From Flavimaricola sp. (GTDB lineage: Bacteria; Pseudomonadota; Alphaproteobacteria; Rhodobacterales; Rhodobacteraceae), in assembly GCA_029255105.1 (NCBI GenBank), contig JAQWWH010000085.1, positions 17,702 to 81,701 on the forward strand: DNA of 64,000 nt. Direction: 5' to 3'. The translations under genes and the position numbers were made by a program. The notes beneath the pieces are model-generated. The model was not told the DNA's origin and searched no databases. It was given only the letters and a program-made list of their open reading frames with translations. Shown in pieces: positions 16,854 to 25,610 of this stretch. Numbering within the stretch: the stretch's first letter is position 1; every line of letters starts with the position of its first letter.

Positions 16854-18006
16854 ACCTTCCGTCCTGACCGGCCCGTCGCGATATTGGCTTTGCCCCGATC
16901 AGCTTTTTGATGGCGAGACCCTGCTAAGCGACGCCGCCCTCCTTGTCGAAGATGGGCAGAGCGTCAGGATCGCGCCGCGTGCCAAGCTTTCACCTCGGGA
17001 CCGGCAAGAGCCTGTGGCAGGGACGCTTGTGCCCGGCTTCATCGACCTTCAGGTCAACGGCGGCGGTGGGGCGCTGTTGAACTATCAGCCGACCCCGGCA
17101 GGGATCCGGACCATCCTTGCCGCACATCGCCGCTTTGGCACCATGGCTTTGCTGCCCACGGTGATCACCGACCGGCCAGAGGTTCTGGACGCCGCCGCCG
17201 ACGCGGTCATTGCCCTATGGCCGACGCCCGGCATGCTGGGGCTGCACATCGAGGGGCCGCATATCGCGCTGGCCCGCAAGGGCACCCATAGCGCCGATTT
17301 CATCCGCCCTCTGGACAGCCGCACGATGGATGTCGTGGGCAGGCTGCGCGCCGCCGGGGTGCCCGTCCTGATCACCCTCGCCCCCGAGGCTGTGGCCCCC
17401 GGACAGATCGCAAGCCTCGTCCGCATGGGAGCCGTGGTGTCGCTGGGCCACACCGATGCGACAAACGACCAGATGAAGGCCGCGCTGGCCGAAGGCGCAC
17501 GCTCGGTCACCCATCTGCACAACGCCATGCCTCCGATGCTGAACCGGGCGCCGGGTGCGGTAGGGGCTGCCATCAATTCGGACGCCTATCTTGGGTTTAT
17601 CTGCGACGGGCACCACGTCCATGACGACATGCTGGCCCTGTCGATCCGCGCCCGGCCAGTGGCCGACCACATGTTCCTCGTCTCCGACGCCATGCCAACC
17701 GTTGGCGGCCCGGACCGGTTTGAGCTTTACGGTCAGGAAATCCGGCTCAGCGAAGGCCGCCTGATCAATGCCGAAGGCAGCCTTGCGGGCGCGCATGTCA
17801 CCATGGCCGAAGGCGTGCACCGGTTGGTCAACGTGATTGGCATCGCGCCCGCCGAAGCGCTCAAGATGGCGATCACGGTCCCAGCGCGGCTGATCGGGGC
17901 GGATGCCCTTGCCTCGCCTGTCGGGCGAAGCCTGTCCGACCTGCTGGTGCTGGACCGGACCTATGCCATGACGGGCGGTCTGGCCGACACCGTCCCCCAT
18001 GCCTGA
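16846..18006 (+). CDS. nagA: N-acetylglucosamine-6-phosphate deacetylase
   Basis: A 386-residue amidohydrolase-fold deacetylase of usual length. The metal-site and substrate motifs are 'PGFIDLQVNGGGG', 'GLHIEGPHIALARKGTH', 'VSLGHTDA', 'VTHLHNAMPP' and 'FLVSDAMPTVGG' with the catalytic Asp. It converts GlcNAc6P to GlcN6P plus acetate, feeding the SIS-domain deaminases upstream. The frame is open upstream inside the kinase gene, but the ATG at 16846, preceded by GGGAGAG, fits the family start. CutC follows with an eight-base overlap. Confidence 0.92.
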   Translation: MTEPSVLTGPSRYWLCPDQLFDGETLLSDAALLVEDGQSVRIAPRAKLSPRDRQEPVAGTLVPGFIDLQVNGGGGALLNYQPTPAGIRTILAAHRRFGTMALLPTVITDRPEVLDAAADAVIALWPTPGMLGLHIEGPHIALARKGTHSADFIRPLDSRTMDVVGRLRAAGVPVLITLAPEAVAPGQIASLVRMGAVVSLGHTDATNDQMKAALAEGARSVTHLHNAMPPMLNRAPGAVGAAINSDAYLGFICDGHHVHDDMLALSIRARPVADHMFLVSDAMPTVGGPDRFELYGQEIRLSEGRLINAEGSLAGAHVTMAEGVHRLVNVIGIAPAEALKMAITVPARLIGADALASPVGRSLSDLLVLDRTYAMTGGLADTVPHA

Positions 18007-18742
18007 TCTTCTGTTCGAGGTTTGCGTCGACACCCTCGACGGTCTGCTTGTCGCCGATCGCGCCGGGGTCGACCGGATCGAGCTTTGCTCCGCCCTGTCC
18101 CTTGGTGGCCTGACCCCGTCATTGGGATTGATCCGCTATGCGGCCCGCATCGACCGCCCGGTTCGGGTGATGATCCGCCCCCGGTCAGGCAATTTCGTCT
18201 TTTCCAAAGATGAACTGGAGGAATGCTGCCAGGACATTGCCGCCGCGCGCGATGTCGGTCTGGACGGCGTCGTCCTTGGGGCAGCGACCGCCGAAGGTCG
18301 GCTCGACCCCGCCGCCCTGTCCCGGCTGCGAGAGGCAGCGGGCCCGATGGGTGCGACATTGCACCGTGTCGTGGACATTCTGACAGACCCGGTCGCTGCG
18401 ATGGCCGACGCTATTGCCCTTGGCTTTGATACGGTCCTGAGTTCGGGCGGCGCCCGGACCGCGCCCGAAGGGGTGACAGTCCTCGCGGCGATGCAGCGGG
18501 CTGCCGGGACAGGTCTTACCATCATGGCCGGAAGCGGGGTCACAGTTGCAAACCTGAGGGCGGTTGCAGGGTCAGGTGTCGGCGCTGTTCACGCCTCGTG
18601 CAGTGGATCACGGCAACCGGACCCGAGGCTTGTCGCCATGGGCTTTGCCCCCTCCGAAGACCGGTTCACAGATGCCGCCCGCATCGACGAAATGGTCGCC
18701 GCCCTGCGCCAGATGGCGGGGGCAGGTCCGACAACCCTTTGA
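17999..18742 (+). CDS. cutC: CutC-family TIM-barrel protein
   Basis: A 247-residue CutC protein, normal length. Seen: 'EVCVDTLDGLLVADRAGVDRIELCSALSLGGLTPS' style N-terminus, 'RVMIRPRSGNFVFSKDE', 'VLSSGGARTAPEGV' and 'IMAGSGVTVANL'. The family was named for copper tolerance, but its enzymatic function is unclear. Its position as last gene of an amino-sugar operon, overlapping nagA by eight bases, suggests a role in sugar metabolism here rather than copper handling; this is inference. Confidence 0.85.
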   Translation: MPDLLFEVCVDTLDGLLVADRAGVDRIELCSALSLGGLTPSLGLIRYAARIDRPVRVMIRPRSGNFVFSKDELEECCQDIAAARDVGLDGVVLGAATAEGRLDPAALSRLREAAGPMGATLHRVVDILTDPVAAMADAIALGFDTVLSSGGARTAPEGVTVLAAMQRAAGTGLTIMAGSGVTVANLRAVAGSGVGAVHASCSGSRQPDPRLVAMGFAPSEDRFTDAARIDEMVAALRQMAGAGPTTL

Positions 18743-18788
18743 GTCTGCAAGACCAAACTGCTAGCACTCCTGAAAAGGAGGCCAGAGT

Positions 18789-19850
18789 ATGCCAGTGATC
18801 CACCCAAATCCCTACCTTGGGACCGGCCTTCCCGATCCGTCGATCGTGCCGCAAGACGACCCTGCCGCCGTGGCGCAGCTTTTGTCGCTTTGCCCTGCGC
18901 ATGCCGCGACACCGCTCCTTGACCTGCCAGACCTGGCAAAGGTGGCGGGCGTTGGCCAGTTGCTGGTCAAGGACGAAAGGGGCCGGATGGGTCTGGGGAG
19001 CTTCAAGGCCCTTGGGGCTGCCTATGCCATCGCCCATGACGCGGCGCAGGTGGTTCGGGACGGGGCCTGGGACGGGGCCCTTGTCGGACGCCGCTACATC
19101 ACGGCCAGCGCCGGAAACCACGGCCTGTCTGTCGCCGCAGGCGCCCATCTGTTCGGGGCAGAGGCCACGATCTACATCGCCGACACCGTGCCCGAGGCTT
19201 TTGCAACGCGGCTCAGGGCCAAAGGCGCGACCGTCGCCCGGTCAGGGGCGAACTACGAGGAAAGCATGGCCGCCGCCGAAGCCGCCGCCAAGGCCGAAGG
19301 GGCGACCCTTCTGTCGGACAGTTCCTGGCCCGGCTACACCGATCCGCCTTACCGGGTGATGGAAGGCTACCTGCAACTGGCCGCCGAGGCCGCCGATCAG
19401 ATCGGTCCGGCACCTACCCATATCCTTTTGCAGGCCGGTGTCGGCGGCCTTGCCGCCGCCGTCGCGGCCCATGCCCGGGCAGTCTGGGGCACCGACCCTA
19501 CGATCATCATTGTTGAACCCCATGCGGCCCCTGCCCTTTTTGACAGCATCCGCGCCGGCCGGTTGGTAACGACCCGAGGGCCTGTCTCGGCCATGGGTCG
19601 GCTGGACTGTAAAACCCCGTCGATGATCGCGTTGGCCGGCCTGTCCCGGGATGCCGACGTCTTTGCCACGATCACCGAGGGCGAGGCAGCGGAGGGCGTT
19701 GCCCTTTTGGCGCGCCACGGCCTTGCCACGACCCCTTCGGGCGGGGCGGGCCTTTGCGCCCTGTTTGCGGGCCTGCCCGGCCTTGTATCCGATATGGGCT
19801 CAGACGCCCGTGTCATGGCGATCCTGAGCGAGGGGCCAGAGGATGCCTAA
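18789..19850 (+). CDS. PLP-dependent diaminopropionate ammonia-lyase-like enzyme
   Basis: A 353-residue fold-type II PLP enzyme. The PLP lysine is Lys73 in RMGLGSFKALG, the phosphate loop is SAGNHG (107-112), and the phrase 'DSSWPGYTDPPYRVMEGY' is characteristic of 2,3-diaminopropionate ammonia-lyase (DpaL) rather than threonine dehydratase. It is shorter than E. coli DpaL (about 400 residues). It should eliminate a beta-amino or beta-substituted group from an amino acid to give a keto acid and ammonia. A near-perfect AAAAGGAGG ribosome-binding site precedes the ATG. It overlaps the peptidase gene behind it by eight bases. A threonine/serine dehydratase or a EutB-like dehydratase is the alternative. 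Confidence 0.78.
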   Translation: MPVIHPNPYLGTGLPDPSIVPQDDPAAVAQLLSLCPAHAATPLLDLPDLAKVAGVGQLLVKDERGRMGLGSFKALGAAYAIAHDAAQVVRDGAWDGALVGRRYITASAGNHGLSVAAGAHLFGAEATIYIADTVPEAFATRLRAKGATVARSGANYEESMAAAEAAAKAEGATLLSDSSWPGYTDPPYRVMEGYLQLAAEAADQIGPAPTHILLQAGVGGLAAAVAAHARAVWGTDPTIIIVEPHAAPALFDSIRAGRLVTTRGPVSAMGRLDCKTPSMIALAGLSRDADVFATITEGEAAEGVALLARHGLATTPSGGAGLCALFAGLPGLVSDMGSDARVMAILSEGPEDA

Positions 19851-21009
19851 CGGATCTATGATCTTTCCCGCGGCTGAGTATCAGCGCCGCATCCGGGCGC
19901 TGCAAGCGGGCATGCAGGACAGCCAGATCGGCGCCCTGCTCCTGACGACCCCGCCGGATGTCTTTTACGTCACCGGATTTCTGACCCGTTTTTGGGAAAG
20001 CCCGGCGCGGCCCTGGTTCATCGTGATACCGGCCACGGCCCCACCCATCGCGGTGATCCCCGGCATCGGGGCGGAGCTGATGGGCCGGACCTGGCTGGCC
20101 GATATCCGCACCTGGGACGCGCCCGACCCCCATGACGACGGGGTCAGCCTGCTGGCCGACACTCTGGCGTCGGTGGTGCCCGGCAATGGCCGGATCGGCC
20201 TGCCAATGGGCCTTGAGACCCATGTGCGGATGCCCATGGCCGACTACGCCCGACTGGGCACAGCCCTCGGCGCCCGCCAGATGGTCGACGCCACAGGGGT
20301 GGTCCAGCGGGTCCGCGAGATCAAATCAGAGGCCGAGGTCGACAAGATCCGCACCATCTGCCGCAGCGCAGGCGCGGCCTTTGCACGGGTGCCGGAGTTT
20401 GCATGTGCGGGAACCCCCCTCGATCAGATCTTTCGCGACTTTCAAATCACGCTTTTGCAAGAAGGGGCGGACTGGGTCAGCTATGTCGCGGGCGGCGCGG
20501 GTCCGGGCGGCTACGGCGATGTCATCTCGCCCGCCGATGCCCGGCCATTGCAGCGCGGCGACCTGTTGATGCTGGACACAGGGGCGGTTCGGGACGGGTA
20601 TTTCTGCGACTTTGACCGCAACTACTCGGTCGGGCCGCCAGCCGATGAAGTGGCAAGGGCGCATGCCGCGCTGCACGAGGCCACGACCGAGGTTCTGGAG
20701 ACGCTTCGCCCCGGGATCACGGCACGCGACCTTCACGCCCAACTGACCACCGCATTGCGGGACCGTTCCATGACGCCGGGCGGTGGTCGGCTTGGCCATG
20801 GGCTGGGCCTGTCGCTGACCGAATGGCCGTCCCTGACCGCAAAGGACGAGACGCCATTGCGCGCCGGCATGGTGCTGACAGTGGAACCGGGGGTCGAGAT
20901 TGCGCCGGGCCGGATCATCGTGCACGAGGAAAACATCGTCCTGCGCGACACCGGACCCGAGCTTTTGTCCAGCCGCGCCCCGGCCCTCCTGCCAGAGCTT
21001 GCGACATGA
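19843..21009 (+). CDS. M24-family metallopeptidase/hydrolase (creatinase/Xaa-Pro type)
   Basis: A 388-residue pita-bread-fold protein with an N-terminal creatinase-like domain (about 1-150) and a C-terminal catalytic domain. All five metal ligands are visible: Asp in LDTGAV, Asp in YFCDFDR, His in GHGLGL, Glu in VEPGVE and Glu in HEENIV. Family members hydrolyse Xaa-Pro dipeptides, creatine or, as DoeA/EutD, open the ectoine ring. Its company, a PLP lyase ahead and an EutA-like protein behind with a four-base overlap, resembles ectoine-degradation gene sets, but the N-terminal domain does not look like a typical DoeA. The substrate is unknown. Confidence 0.8.
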   Translation: MPNGSMIFPAAEYQRRIRALQAGMQDSQIGALLLTTPPDVFYVTGFLTRFWESPARPWFIVIPATAPPIAVIPGIGAELMGRTWLADIRTWDAPDPHDDGVSLLADTLASVVPGNGRIGLPMGLETHVRMPMADYARLGTALGARQMVDATGVVQRVREIKSEAEVDKIRTICRSAGAAFARVPEFACAGTPLDQIFRDFQITLLQEGADWVSYVAGGAGPGGYGDVISPADARPLQRGDLLMLDTGAVRDGYFCDFDRNYSVGPPADEVARAHAALHEATTEVLETLRPGITARDLHAQLTTALRDRSMTPGGGRLGHGLGLSLTEWPSLTAKDETPLRAGMVLTVEPGVEIAPGRIIVHEENIVLRDTGPELLSSRAPALLPELAT

Positions 21010-21758
21010 CCGGCTTTCCCTACCGGCTGACCGGTCCCATCGGCAGTACTGCGACGCTGGGACTGATCGTGCTGCAGGTCGATGAAACGATCGAGCATGA
21101 TTTTCGCCGCCTGTTCCCTCTGTCCGGCACCGCCCTTCATATCAGTCGCATTCCATCGGGGGCCGAGCTGACAGCAGACACCATCGCCCAAATGGAGATG
21201 GACCTGCCTCAGGCTGCGTCCCTTTTGCCCCCGGCGGCCGACTTTGATGTGGTGGGCTATGCCTGCACATCGGGCACAACCCTGATCGGGGCGGACCGGG
21301 TTGCGGCCCTTGTCAGCAATTCGACCCGGACGCGGGCAGTGACCGACCCTCTCACCGCCTCTGTCGCCGCGTTGGAGGCGCTGCAGGTCGGATCAGTCGG
21401 GATCGTGTCACCCTATATCGAAACGGTGGCTCAACCCATCCGGCAGGCCTTTGAGGCATGCGGGTTCACGGTCCCTGCAACCCTGTCCTTTGGCGAAAAG
21501 GTTGAGGCGCGGGTGGCGCGGATCGACCCTGCCTCGATCCGCGAGGCCGCTTTGCAGGTGGGCCGACAGGGGGATGTCGACGCGGTTTTCCTGTCGTGCA
21601 CAAACCTGCGCACGCTCGATATCATCGCCGACCTTGAGGACGCGTTGGGACTGCCGGTGATCAGCAGCAATCAGGCGCTGGCCTGGCACATGGCCCGGCT
21701 TTGCCCGTCATCCCCCCCGATCACCGGGCCGGGAAGGCTGTTCGACCAAGTGACCTGA
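21006..21758 (+). CDS. Maleate isomerase/EutA-like Asp/Glu racemase superfamily protein
   Basis: A 250-residue protein of the Asp/Glu racemase superfamily, in the branch with maleate cis-trans isomerase, arylmalonate decarboxylase and EutA. The two conserved cysteines are Cys87 in GYACTSGTT and Cys198 in FLSCTNLRT. The ATG at 21006 overlaps the upstream stop (ATGA). EutA-type proteins accompany lyase and M24 genes in ectoine utilisation, where their exact role is unsettled. Here it may racemise or isomerise the product of the peptidase or lyase. It ends 11 bases before a convergent transporter gene. Confidence 0.75.
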   Translation: MTGFPYRLTGPIGSTATLGLIVLQVDETIEHDFRRLFPLSGTALHISRIPSGAELTADTIAQMEMDLPQAASLLPPAADFDVVGYACTSGTTLIGADRVAALVSNSTRTRAVTDPLTASVAALEALQVGSVGIVSPYIETVAQPIRQAFEACGFTVPATLSFGEKVEARVARIDPASIREAALQVGRQGDVDAVFLSCTNLRTLDIIADLEDALGLPVISSNQALAWHMARLCPSSPPITGPGRLFDQVT

Positions 21759-21769
21759 GGGCCGGATCG

Positions 21770-22723
21770 CTAGTCCGGAAAGAAGCAGGCAGCGCCGTGG
21801 GGCTGTCCTTCAAACTCTGGCACGGTTTCGCGGCACCGGTTCTGAGCCTTCCAGCAGCGGGGCGCAAAGGCGCAACCCTGCGGGATCGACAGCGGCGAAG
21901 GCAGCTCTCCGGTCAGTTTGATGCGCTCTTTCACGGCGGCTGGATCGGCCCTTGGCGTCGCAGACAGGAGCGCCTTGGTATAGGGGTGCCGGGGGGCGTT
22001 AAAGACCTCTTCCTTGGGGCCCTTTTCGACGGCCCGACCAAGGTACATGACGATGACATCGTCCGCGACGTGGCGCACGACGCTCAGGTCATGGCTGATG
22101 AACAGGTAGGCCAGCTGCAAGCGGTCCTGAAGGTCCATCAGCAGGTTCAGGATCGCGCTTTGGATCGACAGGTCGAGGGCCGAGACGGGTTCGTCCAGCA
22201 CCAGCACCTTGGGGTCGAGCATCAGGGCGCGGGCCACCGCAATCCGCTGGCGCTGTCCGCCCGAGAACATGTGCGGATAGCGGTCGTTATGTTCGGGCCG
22301 TAGCCCGACCAGACCCAGCATGTCGCGGGCCTTTGCCTCGCGCTCGGCGCTGCTCATGCCGCGGCGGTTGATGACCAGCGGCTCTTGCAGGATCGTGCCG
22401 ATCCGCTGGCGCGGGTTGAGCGATCCGTAGGGGTCCTGAAACACGATCTGGACGGACTGGCGCAGGTCGGCCCAGTCGCCGGGCAATACCGGCTTGCCAT
22501 CCAGCGTCAGGGTACCAGCTGTCGGCTCCTCGATCATGGCAACCATGCGGGCCAGCGTGGACTTGCCACATCCGCTTTCGCCCACTACGGCAAGCGTCTT
22601 GCCGGGGGCCAGCGCAAAATCCAGCCCGGCGACAGCCCGCAGCAGACGCGGTTTGCCAAAGAGGCCCCCGCCAACGGTATAGTGCCGCTGCAGGGCCGTC
22701 GCCTCGATCACATTGGCAGTCAT
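21770..22723 (-). CDS. Dipeptide/oligopeptide ABC transporter ATPase (DppF type)
   Basis: A 317-residue ATPase: Walker A GESGCGKST, signature FSGGQRQRIAVARAL, Walker B 'VLVLDEPVSALD', and the C-terminal oligopeptide/dipeptide transporter domain with a cysteine cluster ('GCAFAPRCWKAQNRC') that is typical of Dpp/Opp ATPases. The start at 22723 overlaps the DppD stop by four bases. It is the last gene of the leftward importer operon. Confidence 0.88.
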   Translation of the reverse strand: MTANVIEATALQRHYTVGGGLFGKPRLLRAVAGLDFALAPGKTLAVVGESGCGKSTLARMVAMIEEPTAGTLTLDGKPVLPGDWADLRQSVQIVFQDPYGSLNPRQRIGTILQEPLVINRRGMSSAEREAKARDMLGLVGLRPEHNDRYPHMFSGGQRQRIAVARALMLDPKVLVLDEPVSALDLSIQSAILNLLMDLQDRLQLAYLFISHDLSVVRHVADDVIVMYLGRAVEKGPKEEVFNAPRHPYTKALLSATPRADPAAVKERIKLTGELPSPLSIPQGCAFAPRCWKAQNRCRETVPEFEGQPHGAACFFPD

Positions 22724-23697
22724 GAGGCGATCCTTTCGCCCGTGTTCAGCGGATAGTGGCAGCGCGCCAGACCCAGCGCCGCATCTTGCGGATGGGGCGG
22801 TTTGGACTTGCACAGCGCATCGGCAAACTTGCAACGGGGTGAGAACAGGCACCCTTGGGGGCGGTCGAACTGACCGGGAACGACGCCCGGGATGGTGGGC
22901 AGGCGGCGTTCTGTCGCCCGCTCGGGCAGGGCATCCAGAAGGGCGGCAGTATAGGGGTGATGCGGGGTTTCAAAGAGCGGCATGACCGCCTGCTCCTCGA
23001 TCTTCTGACCGGCGTATTGGACGCTGACGCGTTCGGCCGTTTCGGCGACCACGCCCATGTCATGGGTGATCAGCACCAAACCCATTCCGGTTTCATTGCG
23101 CAGATCAGCCAGCAAATCGAGGATCTGGGCCTGGATCGTCACATCCAGCGCGGTTGTGGGTTCGTCCGCGATCAGCAGCTTGGGCTTGCAGGCAATCGCC
23201 ATGGCGATCATCACCCGCTGGTTCATGCCGCCAGACAGCTGGTGGGGAAAGGCCGCCAGCCGCTTTTCCGGGTCCGGGATGCCGACCTGCTCGAACAGTT
23301 CAATCGCCCTCGCGTGGCGGGCCGCCCGGTCGAGGTGCAGGTGAAAGCGCAGCGCCTCCTTGATCTGCCAGCCCACAGGAAAGCAAGGGTTAAGAGAGGA
23401 CATCGGTTCCTGAAAGATCATCGCAAGATCATTGCCGATGATCTTGCGCTTGGCCCGGTTGTCCATCCGCAAAAGGTCGTGGCCGTCAAACGTCATCTCG
23501 TCGGCCGTGACACTGGCGGTCCAGGGCAAGAGGCCCATAAGGGCCAACATCGACACCGACTTGCCCGACCCGCTTTCGCCCACGATGGCCAGAATGTCGC
23601 CGGTGTCGACATCCTGATCCACCGCATCCACCGCCCGAAAGCAGCCCGAGGCGGTCAGGAAATCAACGCTGAGGTTGCGGATGCGCAGCAGGGTCAT
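22720..23697 (-). CDS. Dipeptide/oligopeptide ABC transporter ATPase (DppD type)
   Basis: A 325-residue ATPase with Walker A GESGSGKSV, the Q-loop 'MIFQEPMSSLNPCF', signature LSGGMNQRVMIAMA, Walker B 'LLIADEPTTALD', and the C-terminal cysteine-rich region 'GCLFSPRCKFADALC'. The GGM variant in the signature is common in DppD/OppD. It pairs with the DppF-type ATPase. Three bases separate it from the DppC stop, so the unit is translated in sequence. Confidence 0.88.
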   Translation of the reverse strand: MTLLRIRNLSVDFLTASGCFRAVDAVDQDVDTGDILAIVGESGSGKSVSMLALMGLLPWTASVTADEMTFDGHDLLRMDNRAKRKIIGNDLAMIFQEPMSSLNPCFPVGWQIKEALRFHLHLDRAARHARAIELFEQVGIPDPEKRLAAFPHQLSGGMNQRVMIAMAIACKPKLLIADEPTTALDVTIQAQILDLLADLRNETGMGLVLITHDMGVVAETAERVSVQYAGQKIEEQAVMPLFETPHHPYTAALLDALPERATERRLPTIPGVVPGQFDRPQGCLFSPRCKFADALCKSKPPHPQDAALGLARCHYPLNTGERIAS

Positions 23698-23700
23698 CTG

Positions 23701-24603
23701 TCAGCTCCGTTTCAGCTTGGGATCAAGGGCGTCGCGCAGGCCGTCGCCCATCAGGTTGATGGCCAGCACCGTGATCAGGATCGCGAGACCGGGAAAGGTG
23801 ACGACCCACCAGGCCCGCAGGATGAACTCGCGCGCTTCGGCCAGCATCGTCCCCCACTCGGGCGTTGGCGGCTGCGCACCCATCCCCAGAAAGCCAAGGG
23901 CGGCGGCATCAAGGATCGCAGTTGAGAAGGACAGGGCCGCCTGAACGATGATGGGGGCCAGGCAGTTGGGCAGGACGGTCACGAACATCAACCGTCCGAT
24001 CCCTGCGCCCGCCACACGGGCCGAGGTGACGTAGTCTTTTTGCCGCTCGGACAGCACACTGGCGCGGGTCAGGCGGACGTAGTGGGGTTGCAGCACGATG
24101 GCGATGGCGATCATCGCGTTGGTTAGCGACGGGCCAAGGATCGCGACAAGCACCAGCGCCAGCAAAAGCGACGGAAACGCCAGAATGATGTCCATGATCC
24201 GCATGATGATGCTGTCGACCCACTTGGGCGCAAACCCCGCGATCAGGCCGACCAGAATACCCCCGGTCGCCGCGATGGACACCACGACGATCCCCACAAA
24301 GAACGAGAACCGCGCCCCGATGATCAGCCGCGACAGCATGTCCCGGCCCAGAGGATCGGTGCCAAGAGGATAGGTCCAGTTGCCCCCCTCCTGCCAGACT
24401 GGCGGTTGCAGGGTGGCATCGCGGAACTGGGTGGTTGCGTCATGCGGCGCGATCCAGGGACCAAAGAGGGCAAGGAAGGCAAAGATGCCAAAGATCCAAA
24501 GCCCGAAGACGGCCCCCCGGTTTTCGCGGAAGTAAAACCAGAACTCGCTCAGGCGGTTGGGCCTTTGGGTCGGGTCTGCGGTGGTGGCGGCTACCTCGGC
24601 CAT
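23701..24603 (-). CDS. Dipeptide/oligopeptide ABC transporter permease (DppC type)
   Basis: A 300-residue inner-membrane permease with six hydrophobic segments and the N-terminal extension usual for DppC ('LSEFWFYFRENRGAVFGLWIF'). The ATPase-docking stretch lies near 'RQKDYVTSARVAGAGIGRLMF', and 'PEWGTMLAEAREFI' is a family hallmark. Its ATG shares one base with the DppB stop (TGATG). Confidence 0.9.
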   Translation of the reverse strand: MAEVAATTADPTQRPNRLSEFWFYFRENRGAVFGLWIFGIFAFLALFGPWIAPHDATTQFRDATLQPPVWQEGGNWTYPLGTDPLGRDMLSRLIIGARFSFFVGIVVVSIAATGGILVGLIAGFAPKWVDSIIMRIMDIILAFPSLLLALVLVAILGPSLTNAMIAIAIVLQPHYVRLTRASVLSERQKDYVTSARVAGAGIGRLMFVTVLPNCLAPIIVQAALSFSTAILDAAALGFLGMGAQPPTPEWGTMLAEAREFILRAWWVVTFPGLAILITVLAINLMGDGLRDALDPKLKRS

Positions 24604-25610
24604 CAGCGTTTCCTGATCTTGGGATTGATGACACCGTACAGCATATCGACGGTCAGATTGACGATCATGACCATGACCGCAATCAGCAAGAGACCACCCT
24701 GAACCACCGGGTAGTCACGGCGGAAAATACTGTCGACCATCCATTTGCCGATGCCCGGCCAGCTAAAGATCGTCTCGGTCAGGATTGCGCCAGCTAACAG
24801 AGTGCCCACTGACAGGCCAATGACGGTGATGACCGGGATCAGCGCGTTGCGCAGGGCGTGAATGCCATTGATCCGGCCCGGCGACATGCCCTTGGCGCGG
24901 GCGGTGCGGATGTAATCCTCGCCCAGCACCTCAAGCATGGCAGAGCGGGTCTGGCGGGCGATGACCGCCAGCGGGATGGTGCCCAGCACGATCGTCGGCA
25001 GGATCAGGTGCCGGACCGCCGAGGTGAACGCCCCGCTTTGGCCCGATGCGATCGAGTCGATGAGCATGAACCCGGTGGGATTGGGGAAATAGTAGATCAG
25101 GTCGATCCGCCCCGAAACGGGCGTCCATTGCAGGTTTCCCGAGAAGACAATGATCAGCAAAAGCGCCCACCAGAAGATCGGCATCGAGTAGCCGATCAGG
25201 GCTGTCGACATCAAGGCGCGGTCAAAGAATTTGCCCCGGTTCACCGCCGCGATGACCCCGGCAGGCAGGCCAAGGGCCACGGCAAAGATCATGGCGCAGA
25301 TCGAAAGCTCGAGCGTCGCGGGAAATAGCGAAAAGAATTCATCCCAGACCGGTCGCTTGGTCACGAAAGAGGTTCCAAGATCGCCTTGCAGCACCCCGGT
25401 AAAATACTCCCAGAACTGCGCGATGATCGGCCTGTCGAACCCGAACTGTTCGCTCAGCTCTGCATAGCGCTCTTCCGTCAGGCCCCGTTCGCCCGCCATC
25501 ACGATGATCGGATCGCCCGGCAGGACCCGGATAAAGGCGAAAGAGATCAGCGTGACCCCGATGAAGGTCGGGACAAAAGTCAGCAGGCGGCTCAGGACGT
25601 AATTCAGCAT
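24603..25610 (-). CDS. Dipeptide/oligopeptide ABC transporter permease (DppB type)
   Basis: A 335-residue permease beginning 'MLNYVLSRLLTFVPTFIGVTLISFAFIRVLPGDP', the standard DppB/OppB start, with 'DYIRTARAKGMSPGRINGIHALRNALIPVIT' as the ATPase-docking loop and 'ETIFSWPGIGKWM' near the end. It overlaps the upstream M24 peptidase gene by seven bases, which links peptide import and cleavage in one transcript. Confidence 0.9.
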   Translation of the reverse strand: MLNYVLSRLLTFVPTFIGVTLISFAFIRVLPGDPIIVMAGERGLTEERYAELSEQFGFDRPIIAQFWEYFTGVLQGDLGTSFVTKRPVWDEFFSLFPATLELSICAMIFAVALGLPAGVIAAVNRGKFFDRALMSTALIGYSMPIFWWALLLIIVFSGNLQWTPVSGRIDLIYYFPNPTGFMLIDSIASGQSGAFTSAVRHLILPTIVLGTIPLAVIARQTRSAMLEVLGEDYIRTARAKGMSPGRINGIHALRNALIPVITVIGLSVGTLLAGAILTETIFSWPGIGKWMVDSIFRRDYPVVQGGLLLIAVMVMIVNLTVDMLYGVINPKIRKR

